Source: Opitutaceae bacterium | GTDB lineage: Bacteria; Verrucomicrobiota; Verrucomicrobiia; Opitutales; Opitutaceae | NCBI GenBank assembly: GCA_003164715.1 | Contig: PLTZ01000052.1 | Span: 1 to 39,894, forward strand | DNA: 39,894 bases | Direction: 5' to 3' | In this document: piece by piece, positions 7,136-15,467 of the stretch | Layout of the letters: every line of letters begins with the position of its first letter | How positions within the stretch are numbered: position 1 is the stretch's first letter | Translations under genes and position numbers: made by a program | The notes under the pieces: model-generated | The model's database searches: none | Told to the model about the DNA's origin: nothing | The model's input: the letters and a program-made list of their open reading frames with translations, nothing else

Positions 7136-10100
7136 ATGCCCCCGCTCACGCCAGGACCCGGACCGGGCCTCCGTCACCTTGGGGTGGCGCTTGCCTTTCT
7201 CCTGGGCGCCGCCCAGGCGGACGCCGACTCCCCGCGGCTCTTCAACATCTCGACCCGGGGCCCGGTCGGGACGGGGGCCGACATCATGATCGCCGGGCTC
7301 GTCATCGGTCCGGGCACCCCGGAAACTGTCCTGATCCGGGCCGTGGGCCCGGCGCTCGTGCCATACGGGGTGAGCGGCGAGCTGACGGCGCCGATCCTTT
7401 CGCTGTATGACGCCGCCGGCAACCTGCTGCAGTCAAACCAGGGATGGGGCAACGGAAACGCGACGGCCCAGATTATGAGCTCCGCGGGGGCGTTCGCGCT
7501 GCCGCCGGGCAGCGCGGACTCGGCGCTCGTGGCGACGTTGCCGGCGGGCAATTACACGGCCCAGGTGTCCGGCGCCGGCGGCACCACCGGCGTCGCCCTG
7601 CTCGAGGTCTACGAAGTCGGCGCCACGTCCACGACCGCCCGGCTGCTCAATCTCTCCACGCGGGGCCAGGTGGGCACCAGCGGCAACATCATGATCCCGG
7701 GCATCACGATCGGGCCGGGCGCGGGAACAAGGACCCTGCTGGTGCGGGCGGCGGGCCCCGCCCTGACTTCGCTCGGCGTGCCCGGCGCCCTCGTGGACCC
7801 CGCCTTCGTGGTCACCAACGCGTCAGGCGCCATAGTGGCGAGCAACGACAACTGGGGAGCCCCCATCGGCGACGCGCCGGACGCCTCAGAGCTGAACGCC
7901 GCGTTCGCCGCGGCCGGGGCCTTCTCGTTCGCGGCGGGCAGCCTCGATTCCGCGACCATCGTGAGCGCGGGGCCCGGTTCGTACACGGTTCAGGTCAGCG
8001 GCAACAACGGATCGACCGGGGTCGCCCTTGTGGAGATCTACGACCTCACCCCGGCCGTCGCACCGGGACCCGACACCGTCACGATCGCGGCCACCGACCC
8101 GAACGCCGACACGAGCGGGGGCAACCCGGGGACTTTCACCGTCACCCGGTCCGGCGACATGAGCGAACCCCTCACCGTCAGCTACGCGGTCGGCGGAACC
8201 GCGGTCAACGGGAGCGACTACGCCGAGCTGCCGGGCACGGTCACGCTTCCCGCCTACGTGTCGACGGCAACCATCACGGTCGCGCCGAGCCCGAGCCTAT
8301 CCTCCGGGGTCGCGAGCACCGTCGTCCTGACACTGAGCCCTTCGGGAGGCTACACGGTCGGCCCCGCCGGCGCGGCGACGGTCACGATCCAGTACATCGC
8401 CCCGACCCTGTTCGTGTCCGAGATTCGCCCGACATCGAACGCCCCGGGCTCCACCGGCTACGGGGTCGCGACCATCCTCCTCAGCGCCGACGGCACCCTG
8501 GCGAGCGTCAGCATGTCGTTTAGCAACCTCTCGTCGGACGAGGTCGTCGCCCACCTGGAAATCGGCGGCGACATGAACAACGGGACCTACCTTCTCAAGC
8601 TGCCGAGCGGCCAGGTGAGCGACCTTCCGTGGGCGCCCGCCGCAGCCGGGCAGTACTCGGCGGCGCAGGTGGTGGCGGCGCTCATATCGGGCAATCTCTA
8701 CGTCGAGATCGACACCGCGACCTACCCGGGCGGCGAGCTCGGCGGGCTGTTCGTCGCGGGCGCGGGCTCGCAGGCCTTCACTCCACCGGCCGCCCCGCCC
8801 GCGATTAGCCTGGGCGTCGTGTCCGCGGCGGACGCCCCGCGCTTCCTCGCCCAGGCGACCTTCGGACCCACCGCTGCCGATATCAGCGCGCTTCAGGCGC
8901 AGGGCTACACGGCGTGGATATCGAGCCAAATGGCCCTCCCCGAAACTAATCACCGCGCCGCAACCGATGCGGATGCGGCGGCGTTCCCACCCACCGGCCA
9001 GTTCGCGGTCACGCAAGACAATCGGCAGGCCGCTTGGTGGAAGATCTCCATCGGGGCCCCCGACCAGCTGCGCCAGCGGGTCGCATTCGCCCTGAGCGAG
9101 ATCTTCGTGACGTCGGATGTCGCCTCCCAGCTCGCGAATGAGCCTGACGGGCTCGCGACGTACTATGACCTGCTGGCAACCGACGCATTCGGCAACTTCC
9201 GACAGCTCCTCCAGGACGTGACCTTGAGCCCCGCGATGGGCAACTACCTGAACATGCTGCGCAACGCCAAGGCCAACCCGTCGAAGGGCACGAGCGCGGA
9301 CGAGAACTACGCCCGGGAGGTGCAGCAGCTCTTCACCATAGGCCTCAACGAGCTCCAGCCCGACGGGACGCTCGTGCTCGACTCGACCGGCCTGCCGATC
9401 CCCACGTACAACCAAGACGAGGTCGTCCAGACCGCCAACGTCTTCACCGGCTGGGGCTACCAAACCGCGGCTACCAATCCCAGCTTCTACGGGACCGCGC
9501 CCGACTTCGATGATCCGATGATGCTGTATCCATCATATCACGACGAGACGCAGAAGACGGTTGTGGGCGGCCTCGTGATCCCGGCGAACCAGGATGGGGC
9601 CGCGGACCTGAAGATGGAGCTCGACGCGCTCTTCAACCACCCTAACACCGGCCCCTTCGTCTGCTCCCAGCTCATCCAGCACCTCGTGACGAGCAACCCC
9701 AGCCCGGGCTACGTCTACCGGGTGGCGCAGGTGTTCGCCAACGACGGCACCGGAACACGCGGCAACCTGGCGGCGGTGATCAAGGCCATTCTCCTCGACT
9801 ACGAGGCACGCTCGCTGGTTGTCGCGGCCGACCCGGGCTTCGGGAAGCTGAAGGAGCCGCTCCTGCGGATGGCGGCGCTCTACCGCGCATTCGGCGGCGC
9901 GGCCGCGGACAGCCGGTTCGCGATCTTCGACCCGCAGGTCAACTTCGACGAGGCCGCCCTGCGCTCCCCAACCGTGTTCAACTTCTTTGAACCGGGCTAC
10001 GTGCTGCCCGGCATCCTGGCAAGCGCGGGGCTGGTCGCCCCGGAGTTCCAGATCACCACGGCGAGCACGGCCGTCAGCGTGCCTAACAGCCTCTACGCGG

Positions 10101-10357
10101 CGGTCTACACCCCTGCAAGCCCGTCATCCTCGACCATCGTTCTCAACCTGTCGTCCCTCACCGCGAACGCCTCTAATCCCGCCGCCATGGTGGGCACGCT
10201 TAACCAGCTCCTGTGCGCGAACGCGATGAGCGCCCAGACCCAGGCCGCCATCGAGTCTGCCCTCGCCGCGGCGCCTTCCGGGGAGTCCCCGTCCGCCCTC
10301 GCACAACTGTCGCTCTACCTCGCCTGCACCTCGCCCGATGCGGCGATCCAAAGATGA
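7136..10357 (+). CDS. Secreted multidomain DUF1800 protein with RLxNxSxRG repeats, Calx-beta and CHRD domains
   Basis: A 1,073-residue exported protein. A signal peptide (about 1-31, core LGVALAFLLGAAQADA) is followed by two homologous repeats beginning RLFNISTRGPVG (about 34-160) and RLLNLSTRGQVG (about 169-305). Each repeat has an inner LIRAVGPAL or LVRAAGPAL motif and ends in STGVALVEIY-like strands. Next come a Calx-beta domain (about 310-420), a CHRD domain (about 424-540, with GGELGG) and a DUF1800 domain (about 565-1073) opening APRFLAQATFGP. DUF1800 proteins are almost always paired with DUF1501 proteins, as here, where the next gene overlaps by 4 bases. The molecular function of the pair is unknown; an envelope or extracellular polymer role is inference. 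The start is the ATG at 7136; a GTG two codons earlier is possible. A -10-like TAAAAT lies at 7083-7088. Confidence 0.92.
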   Translation: MPPLTPGPGPGLRHLGVALAFLLGAAQADADSPRLFNISTRGPVGTGADIMIAGLVIGPGTPETVLIRAVGPALVPYGVSGELTAPILSLYDAAGNLLQSNQGWGNGNATAQIMSSAGAFALPPGSADSALVATLPAGNYTAQVSGAGGTTGVALLEVYEVGATSTTARLLNLSTRGQVGTSGNIMIPGITIGPGAGTRTLLVRAAGPALTSLGVPGALVDPAFVVTNASGAIVASNDNWGAPIGDAPDASELNAAFAAAGAFSFAAGSLDSATIVSAGPGSYTVQVSGNNGSTGVALVEIYDLTPAVAPGPDTVTIAATDPNADTSGGNPGTFTVTRSGDMSEPLTVSYAVGGTAVNGSDYAELPGTVTLPAYVSTATITVAPSPSLSSGVASTVVLTLSPSGGYTVGPAGAATVTIQYIAPTLFVSEIRPTSNAPGSTGYGVATILLSADGTLASVSMSFSNLSSDEVVAHLEIGGDMNNGTYLLKLPSGQVSDLPWAPAAAGQYSAAQVVAALISGNLYVEIDTATYPGGELGGLFVAGAGSQAFTPPAAPPAISLGVVSAADAPRFLAQATFGPTAADISALQAQGYTAWISSQMALPETNHRAATDADAAAFPPTGQFAVTQDNRQAAWWKISIGAPDQLRQRVAFALSEIFVTSDVASQLANEPDGLATYYDLLATDAFGNFRQLLQDVTLSPAMGNYLNMLRNAKANPSKGTSADENYAREVQQLFTIGLNELQPDGTLVLDSTGLPIPTYNQDEVVQTANVFTGWGYQTAATNPSFYGTAPDFDDPMMLYPSYHDETQKTVVGGLVIPANQDGAADLKMELDALFNHPNTGPFVCSQLIQHLVTSNPSPGYVYRVAQVFANDGTGTRGNLAAVIKAILLDYEARSLVVAADPGFGKLKEPLLRMAALYRAFGGAAADSRFAIFDPQVNFDEAALRSPTVFNFFEPGYVLPGILASAGLVAPEFQITTASTAVSVPNSLYAAVYTPASPSSSTIVLNLSSLTANASNPAAMVGTLNQLLCANAMSAQTQAAIESALAAAPSGESPSALAQLSLYLACTSPDAAIQR

Positions 10358-11742
10358 ACTCACCCAGCGATCTCTCAAGGCGCCGATTCATCGGCCGTGC
10401 GTGCGCGGCCGTGGGCGCGACCGGCATGCTCTCGGCGCTCGCCCAGCTCAGGATGATCGGCGCGCTTGCCGCCGATTCCTCGCCGGCCGACTACAAGGCC
10501 CTTGTCTGCCTCTTCCTCTACGGCGGCAACGACTCGAACAACCTGCTGGTCCCCGTGGACAACACGAGCTACCCGCTGTACGCCGCGGACCGGACGGTGC
10601 TCGCGCTGCCGCAGGCGACCCTGCTCCCGATCGCGCCGAAGGCCTACAGCGACGGGCGGTCGTGGGGGCTGCATCCGTCCCTCGTCGAGGTCCAGCAGCT
10701 CTTCGGCCAGGGAAGCCTGGCCCTCCTCGCGAACACCGGGACGCTGGTGCAGCCGGTCACCCTGGCACAGTACAACGCAGGAACCGTGGCGCTTCCGCCC
10801 CAGCTCTTCTCGCACGCGAACCAGCAGGTCCAGTGGCAGAGCAGCGTGCCCGACCAGCCCTACTCGACCGGATGGGGCGGGCGCCTCGCCGACATCGTGA
10901 ACGCCCTCAACGCCAACCCGAAGATCTCGATGTCGGTGAGCGTCGCCGGCCAGAACTCCTTCCAGGTCGGCAACACCGTGTCGCAGTTCGCCGTGAACCC
11001 CACGGGCGCCGTGGTCCTCCAGGGAACGGGCACCTCCGGGATCGCCGGCGTGCGGACCACGGCCCAGCAGAACATCCTCAACCTCCAGGAGCAGAATCTC
11101 TTCGAAGCCGCCTTCGCCGGCACCACGTCGGGCGCAATCACCGACAGCCAGCTGCTCAACACGATCCTGGCGGCCTCGCCCAAGCTCACCACGGTGTTCC
11201 CGAGCACCTCGATCGGAAGCCAGATGCAGATGGTCGCGCGGATGATCGGCGCGGCACCGCAGCTCGGACTCACGCGCCAGGTTTTCTTCGCAAGCCTGGG
11301 CGGCTTCGACCTGCACTCGGACCAACTCGCGGCCCACGCGAGTCTCTTCACGCAGCTCAGCCAGGCCCTGAGCGCGTTCTCCGCCGCCACGACGGAGCTC
11401 GGCCTGCAGAACCAGGTGACCACCTTCACCGCGTCGGACTTCAGCAGGACGTTCAACACCAACGGCACGAACAATGGAACCGCGGGCTCCGACCACGGCT
11501 GGGGCTCCCACCACCTGATCATGGGCGGCGCGGTCAAGGGAGGCGACATCTACGGCCAGGTGCCGCTCCTCGAACTCGGAGGGCCCCAGGACACCGGACG
11601 GGGCCGCTGGATCCCGACGACGAGCGTCGACGAGTACGCGGCGACGCTGGCGACCTGGTTCGGGGTAAGCGCCTCGAACCTGCCGGTGGTGCTCCCGAAC
11701 ATCGGCCGCTTTGCCACGGCCAATCTGGGCTTCATGGGTTAG
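10354..11742 (+). CDS. Tat-exported DUF1501 family protein
   Basis: A 462-residue protein with a twin-arginine signal at its N-terminus: SRRRFIG (residues 8-14), a hydrophobic stretch to about residue 40 and AA sites near LAADSS. This implies export in a folded state. The mature part matches DUF1501, which has an alkaline-phosphatase/sulfatase-like fold: it opens LVCLFLYGGNDSNNLLVP and later shows GGFDLHSDQ and GSDHGWGSHH, positions where the family keeps metal-type Asp and His residues. Substrate and reaction are unknown. It overlaps the DUF1800 gene by 4 bases (ATGA), so it is co-translated with it, and is followed 13 bases later by a small membrane-anchored protein. Confidence 0.93.
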   Translation: MNSPSDLSRRRFIGRACAAVGATGMLSALAQLRMIGALAADSSPADYKALVCLFLYGGNDSNNLLVPVDNTSYPLYAADRTVLALPQATLLPIAPKAYSDGRSWGLHPSLVEVQQLFGQGSLALLANTGTLVQPVTLAQYNAGTVALPPQLFSHANQQVQWQSSVPDQPYSTGWGGRLADIVNALNANPKISMSVSVAGQNSFQVGNTVSQFAVNPTGAVVLQGTGTSGIAGVRTTAQQNILNLQEQNLFEAAFAGTTSGAITDSQLLNTILAASPKLTTVFPSTSIGSQMQMVARMIGAAPQLGLTRQVFFASLGGFDLHSDQLAAHASLFTQLSQALSAFSAATTELGLQNQVTTFTASDFSRTFNTNGTNNGTAGSDHGWGSHHLIMGGAVKGGDIYGQVPLLELGGPQDTGRGRWIPTTSVDEYAATLATWFGVSASNLPVVLPNIGRFATANLGFMG

Positions 11743-11755
11743 GCTGGGCCTCCGC

Positions 11756-12271
11756 ATGGTTTCCCCTCGCCTGCTCGCCGTCCTTTTCGGGGCCGCCCTC
11801 GTCCTGGCCGCCGTGCTGCTGGCGGTGCGCCTGAGGCCCCCGTCCGCAGGCCCAGCCGCGCCCGCACGGGTCTCCACCGATGGCCGGCAGCCCGGCGGGC
11901 TCCCTGGCGCTCCCGTGGCCGGGGCAGAGGAGCGTTCGCGCCTGGCCGACGGGCTCAACTCGCCGTCGGGCGACATCCACTCTGACCTGCGCCTGATCAA
12001 CGAGCTCTTCATCGCCTACCGCATCGCGGTCCGCACGGGGAACCCCGTGGGCGAAAACGCGGAGATCACCGCCACCCTAAAGGGGCGAAACCGGCTGGGA
12101 TACGCGTTCATCCCGGCCGACTGCCCGGCGGTAAGCGCGAAGGGGGAGCTCTGCGACCGCTGGGGCACCCCCTTCTTCTTCCACCAGCTATCGGGCGAGC
12201 GGATGGAGATACGTTCAGCGGGCCCGGACCGAAGGCTCTGGACCGCAGACGACGAGGTGTTGACGCCCTAG
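11756..12271 (+). CDS. Membrane-anchored small protein of the DUF1800/DUF1501 operon
   Basis: A 171-residue protein with one N-terminal membrane segment (about residues 5-26, LLAVLFGAALVLAAVLLAV), a Pro/Ala-rich linker, and a periplasmic domain from about 60. The domain ends RSAGPDRRLWTADDE. That ending resembles the SAGPDGxxGTxDD tail of GspG-type pseudopilins, but the N-terminus lacks a prepilin cleavage glycine and the family Glu5. It has two cysteines (in ADCPAV and GELCDR) that could form a disulfide. I chose the ATG at 11756 as it places the hydrophobic segment at the N-terminus. It is probably an accessory of the two upstream proteins; its role is unknown. Confidence 0.75.
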   Translation: MVSPRLLAVLFGAALVLAAVLLAVRLRPPSAGPAAPARVSTDGRQPGGLPGAPVAGAEERSRLADGLNSPSGDIHSDLRLINELFIAYRIAVRTGNPVGENAEITATLKGRNRLGYAFIPADCPAVSAKGELCDRWGTPFFFHQLSGERMEIRSAGPDRRLWTADDEVLTP

Positions 12272-12358
12272 CCGGCTCCCTACCTTGGGCGCGCGAGGTC
12301 GCCGGTTGACGGCGGGTCGCATTAACGTTCATTTCAGGGCGGATCACGACCCATCCGC

Positions 12359-13753
12359 ATGGATTCAACCCCTATTCCCGTCACCGTTCTCACCGGCTTC
12401 CTCGGCTCGGGCAAGACCACCCTCCTGAACCGCATCCTCACCGAGCGCCACGGGCGCAAGCTGGCCGTGATCGAGAACGAGTACGGCGAGGTCGGGGTCG
12501 ACAACCAGCTCGTGATCCAGAGCGACGAGGAGCTGTTCGAGATGAACAACGGCTGCATCTGCTGCTCCGTGCGCGGCGACCTGATTCGGATCCTGGGGCG
12601 CCTCCTCAAGCGGAAGGACCGCCTGGACGGGATCCTGATAGAGACGACCGGGCTCGCCAACCCGGCTCCGGTCGCGCAGACCTTCTTCACGGACGACGAG
12701 ATGCGCCGCAGCTTCCGTCTCGACGGGATCGTGACCGTGGTGGACGCAAAGCACGTCTCCAAGCACCTCGATCTGGGCGACGAGTCCGTGAAGCAGATCG
12801 CCTTCGCCGACGTGGTCCTGCTCAACAAAACCGACCTGGCCTCGCCGGGCGATCTCGAAGGGCTCGAGGCCCGCATCCGGGCAATCAACGCCGTCGCCTC
12901 GGTCCACAGGACCCGCGACTGCGCCGTGCCGCTCGACCGCGTGCTCGACATCGGCGGCTTCAATCTCGGCAGGGCCACGCAGATCGACCCGAAGTTCATG
13001 GAGCCCGAGTACCCCTTCGAATGGGCCGGGGCCTACCGCCTGCCGGCGGGAACCCATGACCTTGTGATCGGACACGCGGACGGCGACGGGCACGACCACG
13101 GGCACGGCGACGGCCCCCACCACCATCACCACGGCAACGAGAACGAGCTCGACGTGGCCGTGATGCCGGTGGGATCCCTCGGCGACGGCGACATCGCCGC
13201 CATGCGCGACGCGGCCGTGGCCGTCTTCTCGGACTGGGAACGGCGCGTGAAGCCGGGCGAGCGGATCGTGCCCGGCCCCAGCCTCAACAGGCTGCTCCTG
13301 GACCATGGCCAGGGGACCTTCAGGATCGAGGTCGAGAACCCCGGGCACTACCTCGTGTTCGAGGGATGCGGCGAGGACCCGCTTCACCTCCATGTCGGCG
13401 GTGAGATCGTCAGGCCGTCATGGCAGGCCGACTTCCACGCGGCGCACGAGCACAGCGAGGGCGTCGGCTCCGTCGGCATCCAGCAGGCGGGGGAGCTCGA
13501 CGGCGGGCGCCTGAACGCGTGGATCAGCGAGCTCCTGCGCACCAAGGGCAACGACATCTACCGCATGAAGGGGGTCCTCAGCATCCGTGGCGCCGCCAAG
13601 CGCCTCGTGTTCCAGGGGATCCACATGCTCTTTGACGCCAAGTTCGACCGCGAGTGGGGTGCGGAGCCGCGCGTCAACACGCTCGTCTTCATCGGCAAGA
13701 ATCTTGACCGGGCCGCGCTCTCGCAGGCGTTCAAGGCGTGCCTTTCGGCGTGA
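12359..13753 (+). CDS. COG0523/CobW-family GTPase metallochaperone with His-rich loop and extra internal domain
   Basis: A 464-residue G3E GTPase. It shows Walker A GFLGSGKT (residues 13-20), the metal-binding GCICC (65-69), the switch region IETTGLANP and the guanine-specificity motif NKTD (156-159). A His/Asp/Gly-rich loop lies at about 239-259, with five consecutive His. The CobW C-terminal domain runs from about 378 to 464 (RMKGVLSIRG...VFQGIHM...VFIGKNLD). Between loop and C-domain are about 110 extra residues not usual in short COG0523 proteins. The family delivers metals such as zinc to client enzymes in the cytoplasm, and the His loop favours zinc, nickel or cobalt. No Zur-like palindrome was seen in the 87-base gap upstream. 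The WD40 and ModB-like genes follow directly. Confidence 0.92.
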   Translation: MDSTPIPVTVLTGFLGSGKTTLLNRILTERHGRKLAVIENEYGEVGVDNQLVIQSDEELFEMNNGCICCSVRGDLIRILGRLLKRKDRLDGILIETTGLANPAPVAQTFFTDDEMRRSFRLDGIVTVVDAKHVSKHLDLGDESVKQIAFADVVLLNKTDLASPGDLEGLEARIRAINAVASVHRTRDCAVPLDRVLDIGGFNLGRATQIDPKFMEPEYPFEWAGAYRLPAGTHDLVIGHADGDGHDHGHGDGPHHHHHGNENELDVAVMPVGSLGDGDIAAMRDAAVAVFSDWERRVKPGERIVPGPSLNRLLLDHGQGTFRIEVENPGHYLVFEGCGEDPLHLHVGGEIVRPSWQADFHAAHEHSEGVGSVGIQQAGELDGGRLNAWISELLRTKGNDIYRMKGVLSIRGAAKRLVFQGIHMLFDAKFDREWGAEPRVNTLVFIGKNLDRAALSQAFKACLSA

Positions 13754-13760
13754 GGCGCCC

Positions 13761-14771
13761 ATGCAGCTGACCAAGCACTGGGCCGGGCAGCTGGAAGACT
13801 ACGCAATCGACCTGGCATGGTCGCCCGACGGGTCGGTCCTCGCGGCCGCGTCGGCATCCGGGCCGATCACGCTCTTCGCGGAGACGGACGGGGCGAAGCG
13901 CCACGAGCTTCCAGGCCACGAGGGCGGCTCGAACGCGGTTGCGTGGCGGCCAACGGGGATGCTCCTGGCGAGCGGCGGCCAGGACGGCGCCGTGAAGCTC
14001 TGGGACGGCGCCGCGGGCCAGCACGTCGCGACGGCGTCACTCGGCCGCGCCTGGGTCGAGCATCTTTCGTGGCGTCCGCAGGGCCCGGCGCCCGTCCTCG
14101 CCGCGGCGGCGGGCCGGAGCTTCGTGCTCCTGAACCCCGATGCGACCGTGCGCCACGGGTTCAAGGACGCCCCGAAGACCATCTCTGCGCTCGCGTGGCA
14201 TCCCCAGGGGGGATGCACGGCCGTGGCCTACTTCGGGGGCGTGTGCCTCTGGGACGCGGACGACTTCGTGGCGCAGAAGGAGTATGCCTACGGCAACGGG
14301 ATCCACGCCCTCGCCTGGTCGCCCGACGCCCGGTGGCTCGTCTCGGGTAACCAGGACCCGAGCGTGCACCTCTGGATGCCCGAGAGCGACGTCGAGCTGC
14401 AGATGAGCGGCTACGAGGGAAAGGTGCGCCACCTCTCGTTCGACCCAACGAGCCGCTGGCTTGCCACGAGCGGCAGCCAGGACGCCTGCCTCTGGGACTG
14501 CTCCGGCCCCGGGCCGGAGGGCCGCGAGCCCGTCATGTTGCCCCACGAGGCCCCGGTCTGCGGGGTCGCATTCCAGAGGACCCACAGCCTGCTGGCGACG
14601 GCGTCCCAGGACGGGACCCTGGTGCTCTGGAGCCCCGAGCGGCGGCAGCCGCTCAGGGCCACGGTCCGGATGCCGGCGGCCGCGGCCTGCCTGTCCTGGT
14701 CCCCCGATGACAAGCTCCTCGCGATTGGCTCCGAGAAGGGGTTCGTGTACGTCCTGCGCTGCGAACCATGA
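13761..14771 (+). CDS. WD40 repeat beta-propeller protein
   Basis: A 336-residue protein made almost entirely of WD40 blades. It has recurring LAWSPDGSVLAAAS, VAWRPTGMLLASGGQDGAVKLWD, LSWRPQG, LAWSPDARWLVSGNQDPSVHLWM, LSFDPTSRWLATSGSQDACLWD, VAFQRTHSLLATASQDGTLVLWS and LSWSPDDKLLAIGSEKGFVYVL units, enough for about seven blades and one closed propeller. There is no signal peptide, so it is probably a cytoplasmic interaction scaffold. It starts 7 bases after the COG0523 gene and overlaps the permease gene by 4 bases, so all three are likely one transcript. The client is unknown; a partner for the metallochaperone is inference from position. The start is the ATG at 13761. Confidence 0.9.
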   Translation: MQLTKHWAGQLEDYAIDLAWSPDGSVLAAASASGPITLFAETDGAKRHELPGHEGGSNAVAWRPTGMLLASGGQDGAVKLWDGAAGQHVATASLGRAWVEHLSWRPQGPAPVLAAAAGRSFVLLNPDATVRHGFKDAPKTISALAWHPQGGCTAVAYFGGVCLWDADDFVAQKEYAYGNGIHALAWSPDARWLVSGNQDPSVHLWMPESDVELQMSGYEGKVRHLSFDPTSRWLATSGSQDACLWDCSGPGPEGREPVMLPHEAPVCGVAFQRTHSLLATASQDGTLVLWSPERRQPLRATVRMPAAAACLSWSPDDKLLAIGSEKGFVYVLRCEP

Positions 14772-15463
14772 AGCCGTTTGAATTCCTGGGGCTGCCCGGG
14801 CTCCTCTGGCAGTCGCTCGGCCTGACGTTCGAGCTTGCCGCCGTCACGACGGTGATCCTGGGGGTCGTCGGCCTCCCGCTCGCCCACTGGCTGAACACCT
14901 CGCGCCGCGGGCTGGCCCCCATCGTCGAGACGCTCGTCGCCCTGCCGCTCGTGCTGCCGCCCACCGTCATCGGCTTCTACCTGCTCATCGGGTTCTCGCC
15001 GGACCACCCGCCCGGCAGCTGGTGGGTCGCGCTGACGGGCCACTCCCTCGCCTTCACGTTCGCCGGGCTCGTCATCGGCTCGGTGATCTATTCCCTGCCG
15101 TTCGCGGTCCAGCCCTTCCAGGTCGCCCTGAGGGGCGTTCCCCAGGAGCAGCTGGACGCCTGCGCGGCGCACGGGGCCCCGCCCTGGCACGTCTGGACGC
15201 GGGTGCACCTGCCGCTGGCCTCGCGCGGGATCGCGGCCGGACTCACGCTCGGTTTCGCCCACACGCTCGGGGAGTTCGGCGTCGTGCTGATGATCGGCGG
15301 GGCGATACCGGGCGTGACCAAGGTCGCCAGCATCTCCCTCTACGACCTGGTCCAGAACCTGGACTATTCCCGGGCGCACGCCTTCGCCGCGATCTTGATG
15401 GTCCTGTCCTTCGTGCTCATCCTGACCGCGACGCTCCTGAGGCGGCGCGAGCAGCAGCGATAG
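14768..15463 (+). CDS. modB: Molybdate-type ABC transporter permease (ModB-like)
   Basis: A 231-residue inner-membrane permease with about five to six hydrophobic segments. The family motifs LPLVLPPTVIGFYLL (about residues 59-73) and AHTLGEFGVVLMIGG (about 163-177), and the EAA loop ACAAHGAPPWHVW near 136-148, which contacts the ATPase, match ModB of molybdate/tungstate importers. ModA (periplasmic binding protein) and ModC (ATPase) are not in this window, so it is either an orphan or uses components encoded elsewhere. It overlaps the WD40 gene by 4 bases (ATGA). It converges with ftsY, the two stops being 4 bases apart. A sulfate/thiosulfate or other oxyanion permease is the main alternative. 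Confidence 0.83.
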   Translation: MKPFEFLGLPGLLWQSLGLTFELAAVTTVILGVVGLPLAHWLNTSRRGLAPIVETLVALPLVLPPTVIGFYLLIGFSPDHPPGSWWVALTGHSLAFTFAGLVIGSVIYSLPFAVQPFQVALRGVPQEQLDACAAHGAPPWHVWTRVHLPLASRGIAAGLTLGFAHTLGEFGVVLMIGGAIPGVTKVASISLYDLVQNLDYSRAHAFAAILMVLSFVLILTATLLRRREQQR

Positions 15464-15467
15464 CCAA

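Noticed and set aside
10338-11834. A 498-residue + frame overlapping the DUF1501 gene
   Set aside because: It is in another frame of a well-supported gene, Arg/Pro/Gly-rich and without domains.
10375-12012. A 545-residue open frame on the - strand
   Set aside because: It lies fully opposite the DUF1501 and small membrane protein genes, has Arg/Glu/Val-rich shadow composition and no motif.
12306-12334. TTGACG-17-TCATTT as a promoter for the COG0523 gene
   Set aside because: The -35 box is good but the -10 box matches consensus at only the first and last base; not strong enough to call.
12365-13393. A 342-residue - strand frame opposite the COG0523 gene
   Set aside because: Antisense shadow. 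Its Val/Glu/Leu/His richness mirrors the coding strand.
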